A DNA stretch of 64,000 nt from Roseimarinus sediminis. Lineage in GTDB: Bacteria > Bacteroidota > Bacteroidia > Bacteroidales > Prolixibacteraceae. This document shows positions 43,723-52,132 of this stretch, one piece after another (within the stretch, counting starts at the first letter, position 1; every line of letters begins with the position of its first letter). Location: positions 1-64,000 of the forward strand of contig NZ_JBNPXV010000013.1 in NCBI RefSeq assembly GCF_050433125.1. Direction: 5' to 3'. The position numbers and the translations under genes are program-made. Below the pieces are notes generated by a model that ran no database searches, was not told the DNA's origin, and saw nothing but the letters and a program-made list of their open reading frames with translations.

Positions 43723-44028
43723 TTACAAATTAGCTGAAAACAGATGATTGAACAGCGTCCGGGCTTCTTCCCAGTTATTCTTATTCAAACAATACTTAAT
43801 TTTGGGAGCTTCAATTTCTCCCTGAATTAAACCGGCATCCTTTAATTCCTTCAGGTGCTGCGACAGCGTCGATTTGGCAACCGGAAGTTCGTCGCTCAGG
43901 TCGCCACTATAACAACAGCTTTGTTTCGACAGGAGCTGCAATACATATACCCTAACCGGATGGCCGAATGCTTTGGCATAGCGCGCCAGACGCTTTTGGT
44001 CTTCACTTATGATTTCTTTCATCTTCAT
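43723..44028 (-). CDS. arsR: ArsR-family repressor of the second arsenic cluster
   Basis: A winged-helix protein, about 101 residues from ATG at 44028. FGHPVRVYVLQLLSKQSCC gives the first helices with a vicinal Cys38/Cys39 pair, and KSTLSQHLKEL is the recognition helix; Cys80 is the third candidate ligand. The start was chosen because the operator and the transcription start lie upstream of 44028 and exclude the ATG at 44064. The Cys pair differs from the first ArsR and suggests another metalloid or organic ligand (inference). Confidence 0.85.
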   Translation of the reverse strand: MKMKEIISEDQKRLARYAKAFGHPVRVYVLQLLSKQSCCYSGDLSDELPVAKSTLSQHLKELKDAGLIQGEIEAPKIKYCLNKNNWEEARTLFNHLFSANL

Positions 44029-44034
44029 TTCGTA

Positions 44035-44059
44035 GTTCGTAGAATTGCGAACAAAGGTA
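44035..44059 (-). promoter_or_regulatory. Promoter and ArsR operator of the second arsenic cluster
   Basis: On the minus strand TACCTTTG (44059-44052) is a perfect -7 element. It is followed by GTTCGTA-N4-TGCGAAC in plus-strand coordinates 44035-44052, one mismatch in 7-base arms. Transcription would start inside the operator. A CTTG at 44082-44079 is 19 bases upstream and can serve as -33. Confidence 0.6.
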
Positions 44060-44175
44060 TTCAATTTTAAAAAATGAGCAAGTGCCGGCTTCGCTTTTTT
44101 AGGTGGCGCTATTTCTTCAGAATAAGGATGCGGCTAAAAAAGTGATAAATAGTTTCATCTGGCCAGAAAGTGGCT

Positions 44176-45627
44176 TTATGCTTCCCAATAAAAGGGTGAA
44201 AAAAGAATGAGTACGGTATAAATCTCGAGCCGGCCGGCCAGCATCAGAAAGGTAAGCAGGTTTTTTGCCATATCGGGCAAATGGGCGAAGTTACTTACCG
44301 GCCCCACCGAACCGATGCCCGGTCCAATACCTGCCATACAGGTTGCCACTGAACTGGCTGCTGTTTTGGTATCTATTCCCATCAATAAAAGCAGAAAGCT
44401 GCCTGCCAGAAAGACCATCAGATAAACAGCAATGAAACCAAGAATCGTGTTGTTCTCGTCGTGCGACAACGAGCGTTTATTAAGTTGAAGCGGCAGAATT
44501 GCATGGCGCGAACGCATCAGACTGAAGTGTGACTTAATGTTTTTAAACAACACCAGATGACGAACCATTTTTATGCCTCCTGCCGTAGAACCTGTACTTC
44601 CACCCAAAAACATCGCCATAAATAACAAAGAAGAAGCAACAATCGGCCATTGCAGGTAATCGCTTGTAGCAAAGCCTGTGCAGGTTACAATCGACACCAC
44701 CTGAAAGATGGCATAGCGGAAGGATAATTCGAAATCAAGCTGCATTTGGAAATACAGTACCAGGGTGGTAATGGTCACCAAAACACCCACTGTCTTCAAA
44801 TAAAACCAGAACTCTTCGTTGGTTTTAATTCTTCGGAATTGTCCTTTGAAAATGAAATAATGCACAATGAAGTTCATTCCTGCAAGCAGCATGAAGAAGG
44901 TGATAACATACTGAATATAGGGTGAATAATTGGCAATACTGGTGTTTTTGGGAGAAAAACCACCCGTTGCAACGGTACCGAAGGCATGGCAAACACTTTC
45001 GTAAAGGTTCATTCCGCCAATCAACAACATGAGCACCTCGGCAAGCGTTAGCAAAACATAGATGACAAGCAGTCGCTTACCTACCGACCTGATTTTAGGT
45101 TTTATTTTATCCTGCAACGACGATTCCATGGTAAACAACTGGTAACCTCCTATTTGAAAAGAAGGCATCACCACAATAACAAGCAGAATGATTCCAATTC
45201 CACCAATCCAATGGGTTAAACTGCGCCAAAATAGCACAGACTTTGGAAGGGCTTCAATATCATTCAATATGGAAGATCCGGTGGTTGTAAATCCCGACAT
45301 CGATTCAAACAGGGCATCGGTAAACGAAGGGATCGACCCCGAGAACAAGTAGGGTAAAGTTCCGGCCAGTGCAATGATCAACCACGAAAAGGTCACTGTA
45401 AAATAAGCATCCTTCTTTGTAAATTGCTGACTGCTTTCCCTTCTGATTGTTGGAAGCATAAGAAGCAAACCAAGGACCAAGGCCACTGCCCCCGACAGTA
45501 AAAAAGGGCTGGTTGCTTCATGGTATATCAATGCCACCATGGTACAAATGAGCATCGAAACTGCAAGCATAAAAAGGATCCGGCTTAGCAGTTTAATAAC
45601 GAAATAAAAATTGACAATAAGCTTCAC
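44176..45627 (-). CDS. TrkH-family potassium uptake channel
   Basis: About 483 residues if translated from the GTG at 45627; a longer frame starting inside the kinase gene would prepend a charged stretch not typical of TrkH. The four-repeat ion path has SGFTTTGSSI (first filter) and further ATGGFSP and CTGFATSD filters with the conserved glycines, as in Trk/Ktr potassium channels. It needs a TrkA-type regulator, which is not in the window. The kinase gene stops 13 bases upstream, so the two are co-transcribed. Confidence 0.88.
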   Translation of the reverse strand: MKLIVNFYFVIKLLSRILFMLAVSMLICTMVALIYHEATSPFLLSGAVALVLGLLLMLPTIRRESSQQFTKKDAYFTVTFSWLIIALAGTLPYLFSGSIPSFTDALFESMSGFTTTGSSILNDIEALPKSVLFWRSLTHWIGGIGIILLVIVVMPSFQIGGYQLFTMESSLQDKIKPKIRSVGKRLLVIYVLLTLAEVLMLLIGGMNLYESVCHAFGTVATGGFSPKNTSIANYSPYIQYVITFFMLLAGMNFIVHYFIFKGQFRRIKTNEEFWFYLKTVGVLVTITTLVLYFQMQLDFELSFRYAIFQVVSIVTCTGFATSDYLQWPIVASSLLFMAMFLGGSTGSTAGGIKMVRHLVLFKNIKSHFSLMRSRHAILPLQLNKRSLSHDENNTILGFIAVYLMVFLAGSFLLLLMGIDTKTAASSVATCMAGIGPGIGSVGPVSNFAHLPDMAKNLLTFLMLAGRLEIYTVLILFSPFYWEA

Positions 45628-45640
45628 AAACAGCTGTTTT

Positions 45641-47485
45641 TTATCCTTTAAAAATTGGCAAGCCCACATGAAACGAGCTGCCCTTACCAGGTTCGCTTTC
45701 GAACCAAATTCGGCCATTTTGCTTCAATACAAATTCTTTACAAATGGCCAGGCCCAGTCCTGTCCCTTGTTGTTCGGAACCAGGAACCCTGAAAAATTTT
45801 TCAAAAACGCGTGGCTGATGTTCAGGCGGAATTCCAATACCCTGATCATTAACTGAAATAATTATCTCGTTGTAGCGGGCATCGACCGACACATCGACCC
45901 GCGTATGAGGCGCTGAATACTGTATGGCATTGTTAATCAGATTTACCAGTACCCAGGCAGTTTTGTCACGATCGGCATAAATTTTTGGCCCCCTGGCAGC
46001 AGGACCAAAGTGCAGCTCAATCTGCTGAGCGTGTGCCTTGTTGCTAACCGACTGCTCCACTATTTCAAGGAGCTGATCAAGTGAAACGGCCTCGGGATAA
46101 AAACGAATATTACCCGATTCAACCTGGGCCAGATCAAGTAACTCCGAGGTAATTGAAAGCATTTTATTGGTTTCGACCCGGAGTGCGTCAACGATGGTTT
46201 TTTGTTCGTAGTTCAAAGTACCCACGCGGCTGTCATCGAGCAGTTTCAGATTCAGACGCAGTGAAGCAATGGGTGTTTTCAGTTCGTGCGAAATGGTGGC
46301 AATAAAATTGGTTTTGGCTTCATTTTGCTCGAGATAGCGGGTGATATTTTTTAGCACAATCACTTTCCCTACCGGAATTGCATCGTGCTCACCGGTACGG
46401 GTAATGTTCACATTGAGTACTTCGCGGGCAAAATAGTCGGCTTCATTGTTAACAACCAGCTTTACCGGCTTAAATTCATGATGATCAAGGGCTTTTCCTT
46501 CGATCACATCGTTCACTATTTCGTAAAATACCTGGTTGCCTTTGGCAATTTCGGCGGCATGTTGCCCTAGCAACTCAGCCTCATTCAACGAGATGATCCT
46601 GCATGCATAATGGTTAGAGAAAATAATTTCTTTTTTTTCATTTAAGCCGATGATCACATCGTTCATGTTATTGATAATTGTATCGATCCGTTTCTTTTCG
46701 AATAACAACTCTGATAGGTTGCTGTGCTCGAATTCGTCCAGTTTGGCCGCCATGGTATTGAACGCAGCAGCCAGTTCTCCCAGCTCGTCGTGCGAATGAA
46801 AATCGAGCCGCTTACTGTAATCACGATTGGCAATTTCGGTAATCCCCTGGGTAAGCTGCCTGATGGGCCGGGCAATGTTGCCGGGATAGCGGAACAGAAA
46901 AAAGATGGAAATTGCAAAACAGATGGCACCAATGAACGAAAGGATGACAAAGGCCCTGTGAGCTGTGCTTCGCAGCAGTTTGTTCTTGTGACTGATGGCT
47001 GTCATGTTCATATCCCACAGGTCGACAATGAGCTTACGGGTTTGCGTATAAACTGGAAGCAACTGATGAAAATAAAGAGCAGGCATTGTTTCTTCTGCTG
47101 CCTTGAGCCGATCAAAGGTTAACAGAAACTCATTGTAGGAAGCCTTAATTGCATGCACCACGTCTTTTTCTCCCGTCTCGGTAATGTTGTTTTCAACGGC
47201 AAGCAGATGTTCCTGAAACGTGAGTTCATTGGTTTTCCATATACTGTCGATATTCACTGACTCGTCGCCGGCCAATGCCCTCAGTTGCTGATTTTTGATT
47301 TCGTCGATCGATTGAAGAAGGTACTTTGTTGATTCAACAGTTTGGTAATTTTCCTTCAACATGGCAGCCGATCTGCTTGATAAGTCATAAATAAAAAAAC
47401 TGCCAACGCCCCAAATTAAGAGGATCATCAGAAAAAGAAAAGCGAAACCAAGAAGCAATTTATTCTTTAAGCTTAATCGTATCAT
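45641..47485 (-). CDS. Sensor histidine kinase with HAMP and PAS
   Basis: 614 residues from ATG at 47485. Order: membrane helix (about 10-32), periplasmic helical domain (about 35-175), second helix (about 180-200), HAMP (about 200-255), PAS (about 265-370), HisKA with ISHELKTPIASLRLN near 388 and HATPase (about 490-605) with GTGLGLAIC. It resembles NtrY/KinB-type kinases. It overlaps or abuts TrkH and is followed after a terminator by an NtrC-type regulator, which may be its partner although each has its own transcript. Confidence 0.88.
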   Translation of the reverse strand: MIRLSLKNKLLLGFAFLFLMILLIWGVGSFFIYDLSSRSAAMLKENYQTVESTKYLLQSIDEIKNQQLRALAGDESVNIDSIWKTNELTFQEHLLAVENNITETGEKDVVHAIKASYNEFLLTFDRLKAAEETMPALYFHQLLPVYTQTRKLIVDLWDMNMTAISHKNKLLRSTAHRAFVILSFIGAICFAISIFFLFRYPGNIARPIRQLTQGITEIANRDYSKRLDFHSHDELGELAAAFNTMAAKLDEFEHSNLSELLFEKKRIDTIINNMNDVIIGLNEKKEIIFSNHYACRIISLNEAELLGQHAAEIAKGNQVFYEIVNDVIEGKALDHHEFKPVKLVVNNEADYFAREVLNVNITRTGEHDAIPVGKVIVLKNITRYLEQNEAKTNFIATISHELKTPIASLRLNLKLLDDSRVGTLNYEQKTIVDALRVETNKMLSITSELLDLAQVESGNIRFYPEAVSLDQLLEIVEQSVSNKAHAQQIELHFGPAARGPKIYADRDKTAWVLVNLINNAIQYSAPHTRVDVSVDARYNEIIISVNDQGIGIPPEHQPRVFEKFFRVPGSEQQGTGLGLAICKEFVLKQNGRIWFESEPGKGSSFHVGLPIFKG

Positions 47486-47623
47486 GGTGCAGATGTTAAA
47501 AATGAATAATGCCAAAAGCCATACCACAAGAAAGAAGTTCTCCACCTGATAAGGAAAAACAACTGTAGCACAAGCTCATAAAAGTAGGTCGAAATTGTTT
47601 CAAATAAAGTTGGAAGAAAAAAA

Positions 47624-47661
47624 CCTATCAAAACAGAATGCTTATTTTCTGTTTTGATAGG
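47624..47661 (-). terminator. Terminator after the NtrC-type regulator gene
   Basis: CCTATCAAAACAGAA (47624-47638) and TTCTGTTTTGATAGG (47647-47661) form a perfect 15-bp stem. On the minus strand a run of T follows. It separates the regulator from the kinase-TrkH unit. Confidence 0.85.
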
Positions 47662-47681
47662 ATGTCCGAAGCAGCGAGCTT

Positions 47682-49028
47682 CTATTTTAACCGGTATTGT
47701 TCTATTTTGCGATAAAGGGTAGGAACACCGATACCCAGTCGCGCAGCAGCCTGCGTTTTATTCCCTTTTGTCATTTGCAGTATTTTCTGGATGTGCAGCT
47801 TTTCAATTTCATCGAGTTTTTCAACATCACTGCCTTCATTTTCCATTATTGGAAATAGTATTTCACCCGGTAATAATTCGGCACTTAGCTCACGACTGTC
47901 GGAAAGAATCACTGCCCGTTCAACAATATTCTTCAATTCCCGGGTATTTCCGGGCCAATCATAGTAAAGCAGATGTTCAATAAACTGCTCACTTACACTG
48001 TTGATTCGCTTTTTTGTTTTCAGCGAATAAATCGACAAAAAAGAGTTGACGAGCAGTGGAATATCTTCTTTACGGTTTCGGAGTGAAGGTATGTTGATTC
48101 TGAAAACTGAAAGCAAGTAATACAAATCGTTTCTGAAATGACCTTCCTTCACTTCGGAAAGCAAATCGCGGTTGGTAGCACAAATGATTCTGACATTTAC
48201 TTTCAGTGTTTGAGTATCTCCTATGCGGGTAAACGTTTGTTCTTCGAGCACACGCAGCAATTTGGCCTGTAGTTCGGGATGCATTTCTCCAATTTCATCT
48301 AAAAAGAGTGTGCCTTCATTGGCTTCTTCAAACAGGCCCTTTTTCTGGCTGCTTGCTCCTGTAAAGGCTCCCTTTGCATGTCCAAAAATTTCCGACTCAA
48401 GCAATTCTTTAGGAAAGGCACTGCAATTCACCGCGATAAAGGGCTTGTTCTTTCGCGGACTGGCATTGTGGATCGACTGGGCAAATAATTCTTTGCCTGT
48501 CCCAGTTTCTCCTTCGAGTAAAACAGTTGAATCGGTTGGAGCCACTTTCTGTGCCAGTTCAATGGTTTCTTTCAGTAATTTCGACCGGCCAATAATGCGT
48601 TCAAAACTATAGCGGGTTTTCAGCTTGCTCTCCAGCTCCATGATCCTGTACTGCATCCTGGCCTTTTCGATTGCTTTGTCAATGGCTACCAAAATCTGTT
48701 CATCCCCATCGCCCTTGGTAAAGTAATCGAAAGCTCCGTTTTTCATGGCATAAACACCATCGTGTATAGTGCCATAGGCTGTCATCATAATCACTTCGCT
48801 AAAAGGAAACTGCGACTTGATACTGCTTAAGAGTTCCAAACCATTGATGTCGGGCAATTTTACATCGCAAATAACAAGCAAGATATCGCTGTTCTGCTTG
48901 AGCAATTCGAGTCCTTTTCGGGCATTTTCGGCCTGCAGTACATCGTAGCCTTCAAGTTCAAGAATTCGCGACAGTGCTTTTCTTAACTGATTTTCATCGT
49001 CGATAACAACTATTTTTCCCTTTTTCAT
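47682..49028 (-). CDS. Sigma-54-dependent response regulator, NtrC type
   Basis: A 448-residue activator with three domains. The receiver (1-120) has Asp10/Asp11, phospho-acceptor Asp55 and Lys105 region. The sigma-54 AAA+ domain (about 135-380) has GETGTGKE, the sigma-54 contact GAFTGAS and FLDEIGEM. The Fis-type HTH ends the chain (TQAAARLGIGVPTLYRKIE). It would activate RpoN promoters on phosphorylation. A strong promoter lies upstream and a terminator downstream, so it forms a single-gene unit beside the kinase-TrkH genes. Confidence 0.93.
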   Translation of the reverse strand: MKKGKIVVIDDENQLRKALSRILELEGYDVLQAENARKGLELLKQNSDILLVICDVKLPDINGLELLSSIKSQFPFSEVIMMTAYGTIHDGVYAMKNGAFDYFTKGDGDEQILVAIDKAIEKARMQYRIMELESKLKTRYSFERIIGRSKLLKETIELAQKVAPTDSTVLLEGETGTGKELFAQSIHNASPRKNKPFIAVNCSAFPKELLESEIFGHAKGAFTGASSQKKGLFEEANEGTLFLDEIGEMHPELQAKLLRVLEEQTFTRIGDTQTLKVNVRIICATNRDLLSEVKEGHFRNDLYYLLSVFRINIPSLRNRKEDIPLLVNSFLSIYSLKTKKRINSVSEQFIEHLLYYDWPGNTRELKNIVERAVILSDSRELSAELLPGEILFPIMENEGSDVEKLDEIEKLHIQKILQMTKGNKTQAAARLGIGVPTLYRKIEQYRLK

Positions 49029-49051
49029 TGCCTGCCGTCTTAAAAATGTAT

Positions 49052-49082
49052 CAAATGTAATGCAGTCGCTGCGTATTGCAAA
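49052..49082 (-). promoter_or_regulatory. Promoter of the NtrC-type regulator gene
   Basis: On the minus strand TTTG (49082-49079), 19 bases, then TACATTTG (49059-49052), a match to the Bacteroidetes -33/-7 consensus. The ATG is about 17 bases past the expected start of transcription. Confidence 0.6.
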
Positions 49083-49124
49083 GACAAACGCCTGCCAAAA
49101 TCATTCAAACACAAAACGCTTAAC

Positions 49125-49631
49125 TTAGTCAATAATGATCCCTTCGGTGATAAAAGAAAGCCCTTGCTGACTTGAGGTGCCAATCATTACAGCACAAATG
49201 TAGGGAGCAGTTACCAACGAGTCGCCGCCCCAATTCACAATGAATTTTGCACCGGCACCTCCCAGGTGTTCCTTGTCTTCGACCACCAGCTCAACCGACT
49301 CCATGGGAAGCAATACCAGCGTAGAGTCGAGATAGTTTCGCAGCAATTTTCCAAAGGGGTCGTAATAATCGGCTTCGAAAAGGTAGACGGTATCCTTCCA
49401 GCTAATATTCCTGATACTCAGTGTTGCCGTTAACAAAAAGCGGCGGGATGCATCGATGTGATAGATGTCGGAAAACACAGGCACATAGCTGCTGTGGCTG
49501 ATTTCGACATCGGATGGTGATAAATCGGTGAACGTATATTGATGGCTCGGATAGGTGATGGGCTCGTAAGTGACTGAACGCTCACATGCCCAAAAAAGCA
49601 AAAGCAGGATGAAAGATAGAATTGGTCGCAT
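49125..49631 (-). CDS. DUF3124-family lipoprotein
   Basis: A 168-residue lipoprotein with lipobox FWAC (Cys16). The body matches DUF3124 by eye: SSYVPVFSDIYH, LLTATLSIRNI, YYDPFGKLLRNYL, SVELVVEDKEHLGGAGAKF, and a closing GLSFITEG. The fold looks immunoglobulin-like; the role is unknown. A TAAATTTG element ends nine bases before the ATG, so the message is nearly leaderless. Confidence 0.75.
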   Translation of the reverse strand: MRPILSFILLLLFWACERSVTYEPITYPSHQYTFTDLSPSDVEISHSSYVPVFSDIYHIDASRRFLLTATLSIRNISWKDTVYLFEADYYDPFGKLLRNYLDSTLVLLPMESVELVVEDKEHLGGAGAKFIVNWGGDSLVTAPYICAVMIGTSSQQGLSFITEGIIID

Positions 49632-49705
49632 GGTGTTTTCAAATTTACTGTTTCAAGATACAACAATCCACCGCGTTTTACAATCGGTTCATCATGCACA
49701 ATAAC

Positions 49706-49740
49706 AACAAAGCCATCCGTGTTTTGCGGATGGCTTTGTT
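49706..49740 (-). terminator. Terminator after the TlpA-like gene
   Basis: AACAAAGCCATCCG (49706-49719) and CGGATGGCTTTGTT (49727-49740) form a perfect 14-bp stem with a 7-base loop, 20 bases past the TlpA-like stop. Confidence 0.7.
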
Positions 49741-49760
49741 TGTATATTGATTAAAACTAC

Positions 49761-50858
49761 TTAGTCGAGCAGTTCTGACAATTTGTTTTTAAGTGCAGCA
49801 CCACGAAGGTTTTTGGCAATAATTTTACCTTCCTTGTCGAGTAAAACGGTGTGTGGTATTCCTGTCACACCGTAGAGGTTGGCAGTGGCACCGGGCTCAT
49901 CGCCTTCCATGTCCCAGCCATGTAGCCAGTTCATTTCCATTTCGTCGATGGTACGAAGCCAGGGCTCACGCTCACGGTCGAGCGACACACCAATAATTTC
50001 AAAGCCTTTGTCATTGTAGGCATTGTACTGCTCAATTACATTGGGCATTTCGACCATGCAGGGCTGGCACCATGAAGCCCAAAAATCGATCAAAACATAT
50101 TTCCCACGGAGTGACGAAAGAGAGAATTCCTCGCCATCGGGGCTGGTAAGTGTAAAGTCGGGGGCAACTGCTCCCACGCCAGATACTCTCAGCGCATCGG
50201 CACGATCCTGAAGAGCAACAACAAAATCAGACGATTTGATGGGCTCAAATACGTTCAACATCGAATCGAGCTCTTCGAGCTCTGCTTCCTGAAAGAAGTT
50301 CATCAGATACACATAAGCTGCTACGGGCGAGTAGCTGTATTCGTTGATAAAGTTACGCGCGTAAAGTTTGGTATTGTCGAGGATGGTTTCATATTCGAAC
50401 CTTACTGCATCCATTTCCTCACTGTTTCCCGAGGCCTGGGCCTGACGGAAACGCTGTTGCAATTTTCCTTCGTCCTCCGAAAATTTGATTACTTCACTCA
50501 TGTAAGTATCGAAGACCTCTTGAGCCGAAGACCCGCTTACCACATTGGCCTCAAAACTATCAGGATAAACGGTCATATCTATTTTACCTGCCTCAACAAA
50601 AAGCTGGGCAATGTAACGGTTTTGTCCCTCGATACTGAAAAGCCTCAATTCAGGAATTTCAGCATTGCCGGTGAAGGAAAATTGACCTTCGGCCAGCGTT
50701 GCAGTATCAACAGGAACCGGATTTCCTTTTTCAAATCCATACATCACCACTGCACCATCGCTTGCGGGTACAATATTTCCATTGAGTGTAAATTGGGTTT
50801 TATCGCCACAGGCCCATACAATAAGACCAAGCGAAACAACGAGCATTAATTTCTTCAT
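49761..50858 (-). CDS. TlpA-like lipoprotein thioredoxin with DUF4369
   Basis: From ATG at 50858 (lipobox VWAC) about 365 residues. An N-terminal DUF4369 beta domain (about 25-110) is joined by a helical linker to a TlpA/AhpC-TSA thioredoxin domain (about 225-360) with active site WCQPC and the cis-Pro loop VTGIPHTV. It likely reduces or resolves disulfides in the periplasm. It is translated after meaB with a 32-base gap, which may mean a common transcript. Confidence 0.85.
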   Translation of the reverse strand: MKKLMLVVSLGLIVWACGDKTQFTLNGNIVPASDGAVVMYGFEKGNPVPVDTATLAEGQFSFTGNAEIPELRLFSIEGQNRYIAQLFVEAGKIDMTVYPDSFEANVVSGSSAQEVFDTYMSEVIKFSEDEGKLQQRFRQAQASGNSEEMDAVRFEYETILDNTKLYARNFINEYSYSPVAAYVYLMNFFQEAELEELDSMLNVFEPIKSSDFVVALQDRADALRVSGVGAVAPDFTLTSPDGEEFSLSSLRGKYVLIDFWASWCQPCMVEMPNVIEQYNAYNDKGFEIIGVSLDREREPWLRTIDEMEMNWLHGWDMEGDEPGATANLYGVTGIPHTVLLDKEGKIIAKNLRGAALKNKLSELLD

Positions 50859-50890
50859 TTGCGAAAATTTAGTCATCAAAATATTTATTA

Positions 50891-52000
50891 TTATTTGCCG
50901 AAGTAGATGTCGAGCAACTCTTTAGCTGCTGCAAATGAACTCATTTTATCGCTCAAAACATCAGATTCGTACGATTTTAACTTCTTTTTTATTTCAGGAT
51001 GCTGATAAAACGAGCTTCTCAGTTGCTCATTGATGCTTTCATACATCCAGTAACGGGCCTGTTCATTCCTGCGATGATCAAAATAATTATTTTGCTGCAC
51101 AAATGAAATGTATTCGGTAATTGTGTCCCAGGTTTCAACAATTCCATTTTTCGTTAATGCCGAACAGGTAAGCACTTTAGGCGACCATCCCGAGGGAGAG
51201 GGAGGAAAAAGGTGTAAAGCATTACGAAACTGGCTGCGTGCCAGCTCAGCTTTATCAATGTTGTTTCCGTCGGCCTTATTGATTACTATGCCATCGGCCA
51301 TTTCCATAATTCCGCGCTTAATGCCTTGTAATTCATCACCGGCCCCCGCAATCTGGATCAAAAGGAAAAAATCGACCATTGAATGGACTGCTGTTTCGCT
51401 TTGCCCCACTCCTACGGTTTCGATGAAGATGGTATCAAAGCCGGCCGCTTCGCAAAGGATGACTGTTTCGCGTGTTTTACGGGCAACACCACCCAGCGAT
51501 CCGGCTGAAGGCGAAGGTCGGATGTAGGCATTTGGATCACTGGCCAGCTCTTCCATGCGCGTTTTATCGCCCAGGATACTTCCCTTCGAACGTTCGCTGC
51601 TGGGATCGATGGCCAGCACAGCCAGTTTCCCGTTTCGACTGGTAATTTCCTTACCCAGGGCTTCAATAAAAGTGCTTTTTCCGGCACCGGGAACGCCTGT
51701 GATACCGATCCTGATTGCTTTGCCGGAATGGGGAAGGCAGCGCATGATGATTTGTTGCGCCAGTTCATTGTGCTCAGGTTTGACACTTTCGATAAGGGTC
51801 ACTGCCCGGCTTAAAATCATGCGGTTTCCTTCGAGGATGCCTTGAACATAATCATCGACATCCAACTTACGTCTTTTACCAGCCAGGTGACGGCCAACTC
51901 CATGAGGATTAATCATGGGGGGTTGTTCGATGCCGGAATTCACCTTTAAGGCCTTGTATTCGTGGTCGTTCTCGATGTGTTTTTGTTTGCTGTTACTCAT
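50891..52000 (-). CDS. meaB: Methylmalonyl-CoA mutase-associated GTPase MeaB
   Basis: A 369-residue G3E-type GTPase that protects and reloads cobalamin in methylmalonyl-CoA mutase. P-loop GITGVPGAGKST near 100-111, base-recognition NKADGNN near 245 and DPSS near 140 are present. The mutase is outside the window; the carboxylase operon at 26-30 kb would supply its substrate. The tlpA-like gene follows on the same strand. Confidence 0.93.
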   Translation of the reverse strand: MSNSKQKHIENDHEYKALKVNSGIEQPPMINPHGVGRHLAGKRRKLDVDDYVQGILEGNRMILSRAVTLIESVKPEHNELAQQIIMRCLPHSGKAIRIGITGVPGAGKSTFIEALGKEITSRNGKLAVLAIDPSSERSKGSILGDKTRMEELASDPNAYIRPSPSAGSLGGVARKTRETVILCEAAGFDTIFIETVGVGQSETAVHSMVDFFLLIQIAGAGDELQGIKRGIMEMADGIVINKADGNNIDKAELARSQFRNALHLFPPSPSGWSPKVLTCSALTKNGIVETWDTITEYISFVQQNNYFDHRRNEQARYWMYESINEQLRSSFYQHPEIKKKLKSYESDVLSDKMSSFAAAKELLDIYFGK

Positions 52001-52085
52001 GATGCCTTTTCTGATGTGCGAAGATACACCTTGAAATGTAAAATGACTGCTTGCAGTTGAATAAATATGTCGGTACCTGACAGCA

Positions 52086-52111
52086 AAAAGACCGACTGAT
52101 GCCGGTCTTTT
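52086..52111 (-). terminator. Terminator after the DUF1573 gene
   Basis: AAAAGACCG (52086-52094) and CGGTCTTTT (52103-52111), a 9-bp stem with an 8-base loop, 20 bases past the stop. Confidence 0.7.
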
Positions 52112-52132
52112 ATTTCTTATATTTTCAACTGT

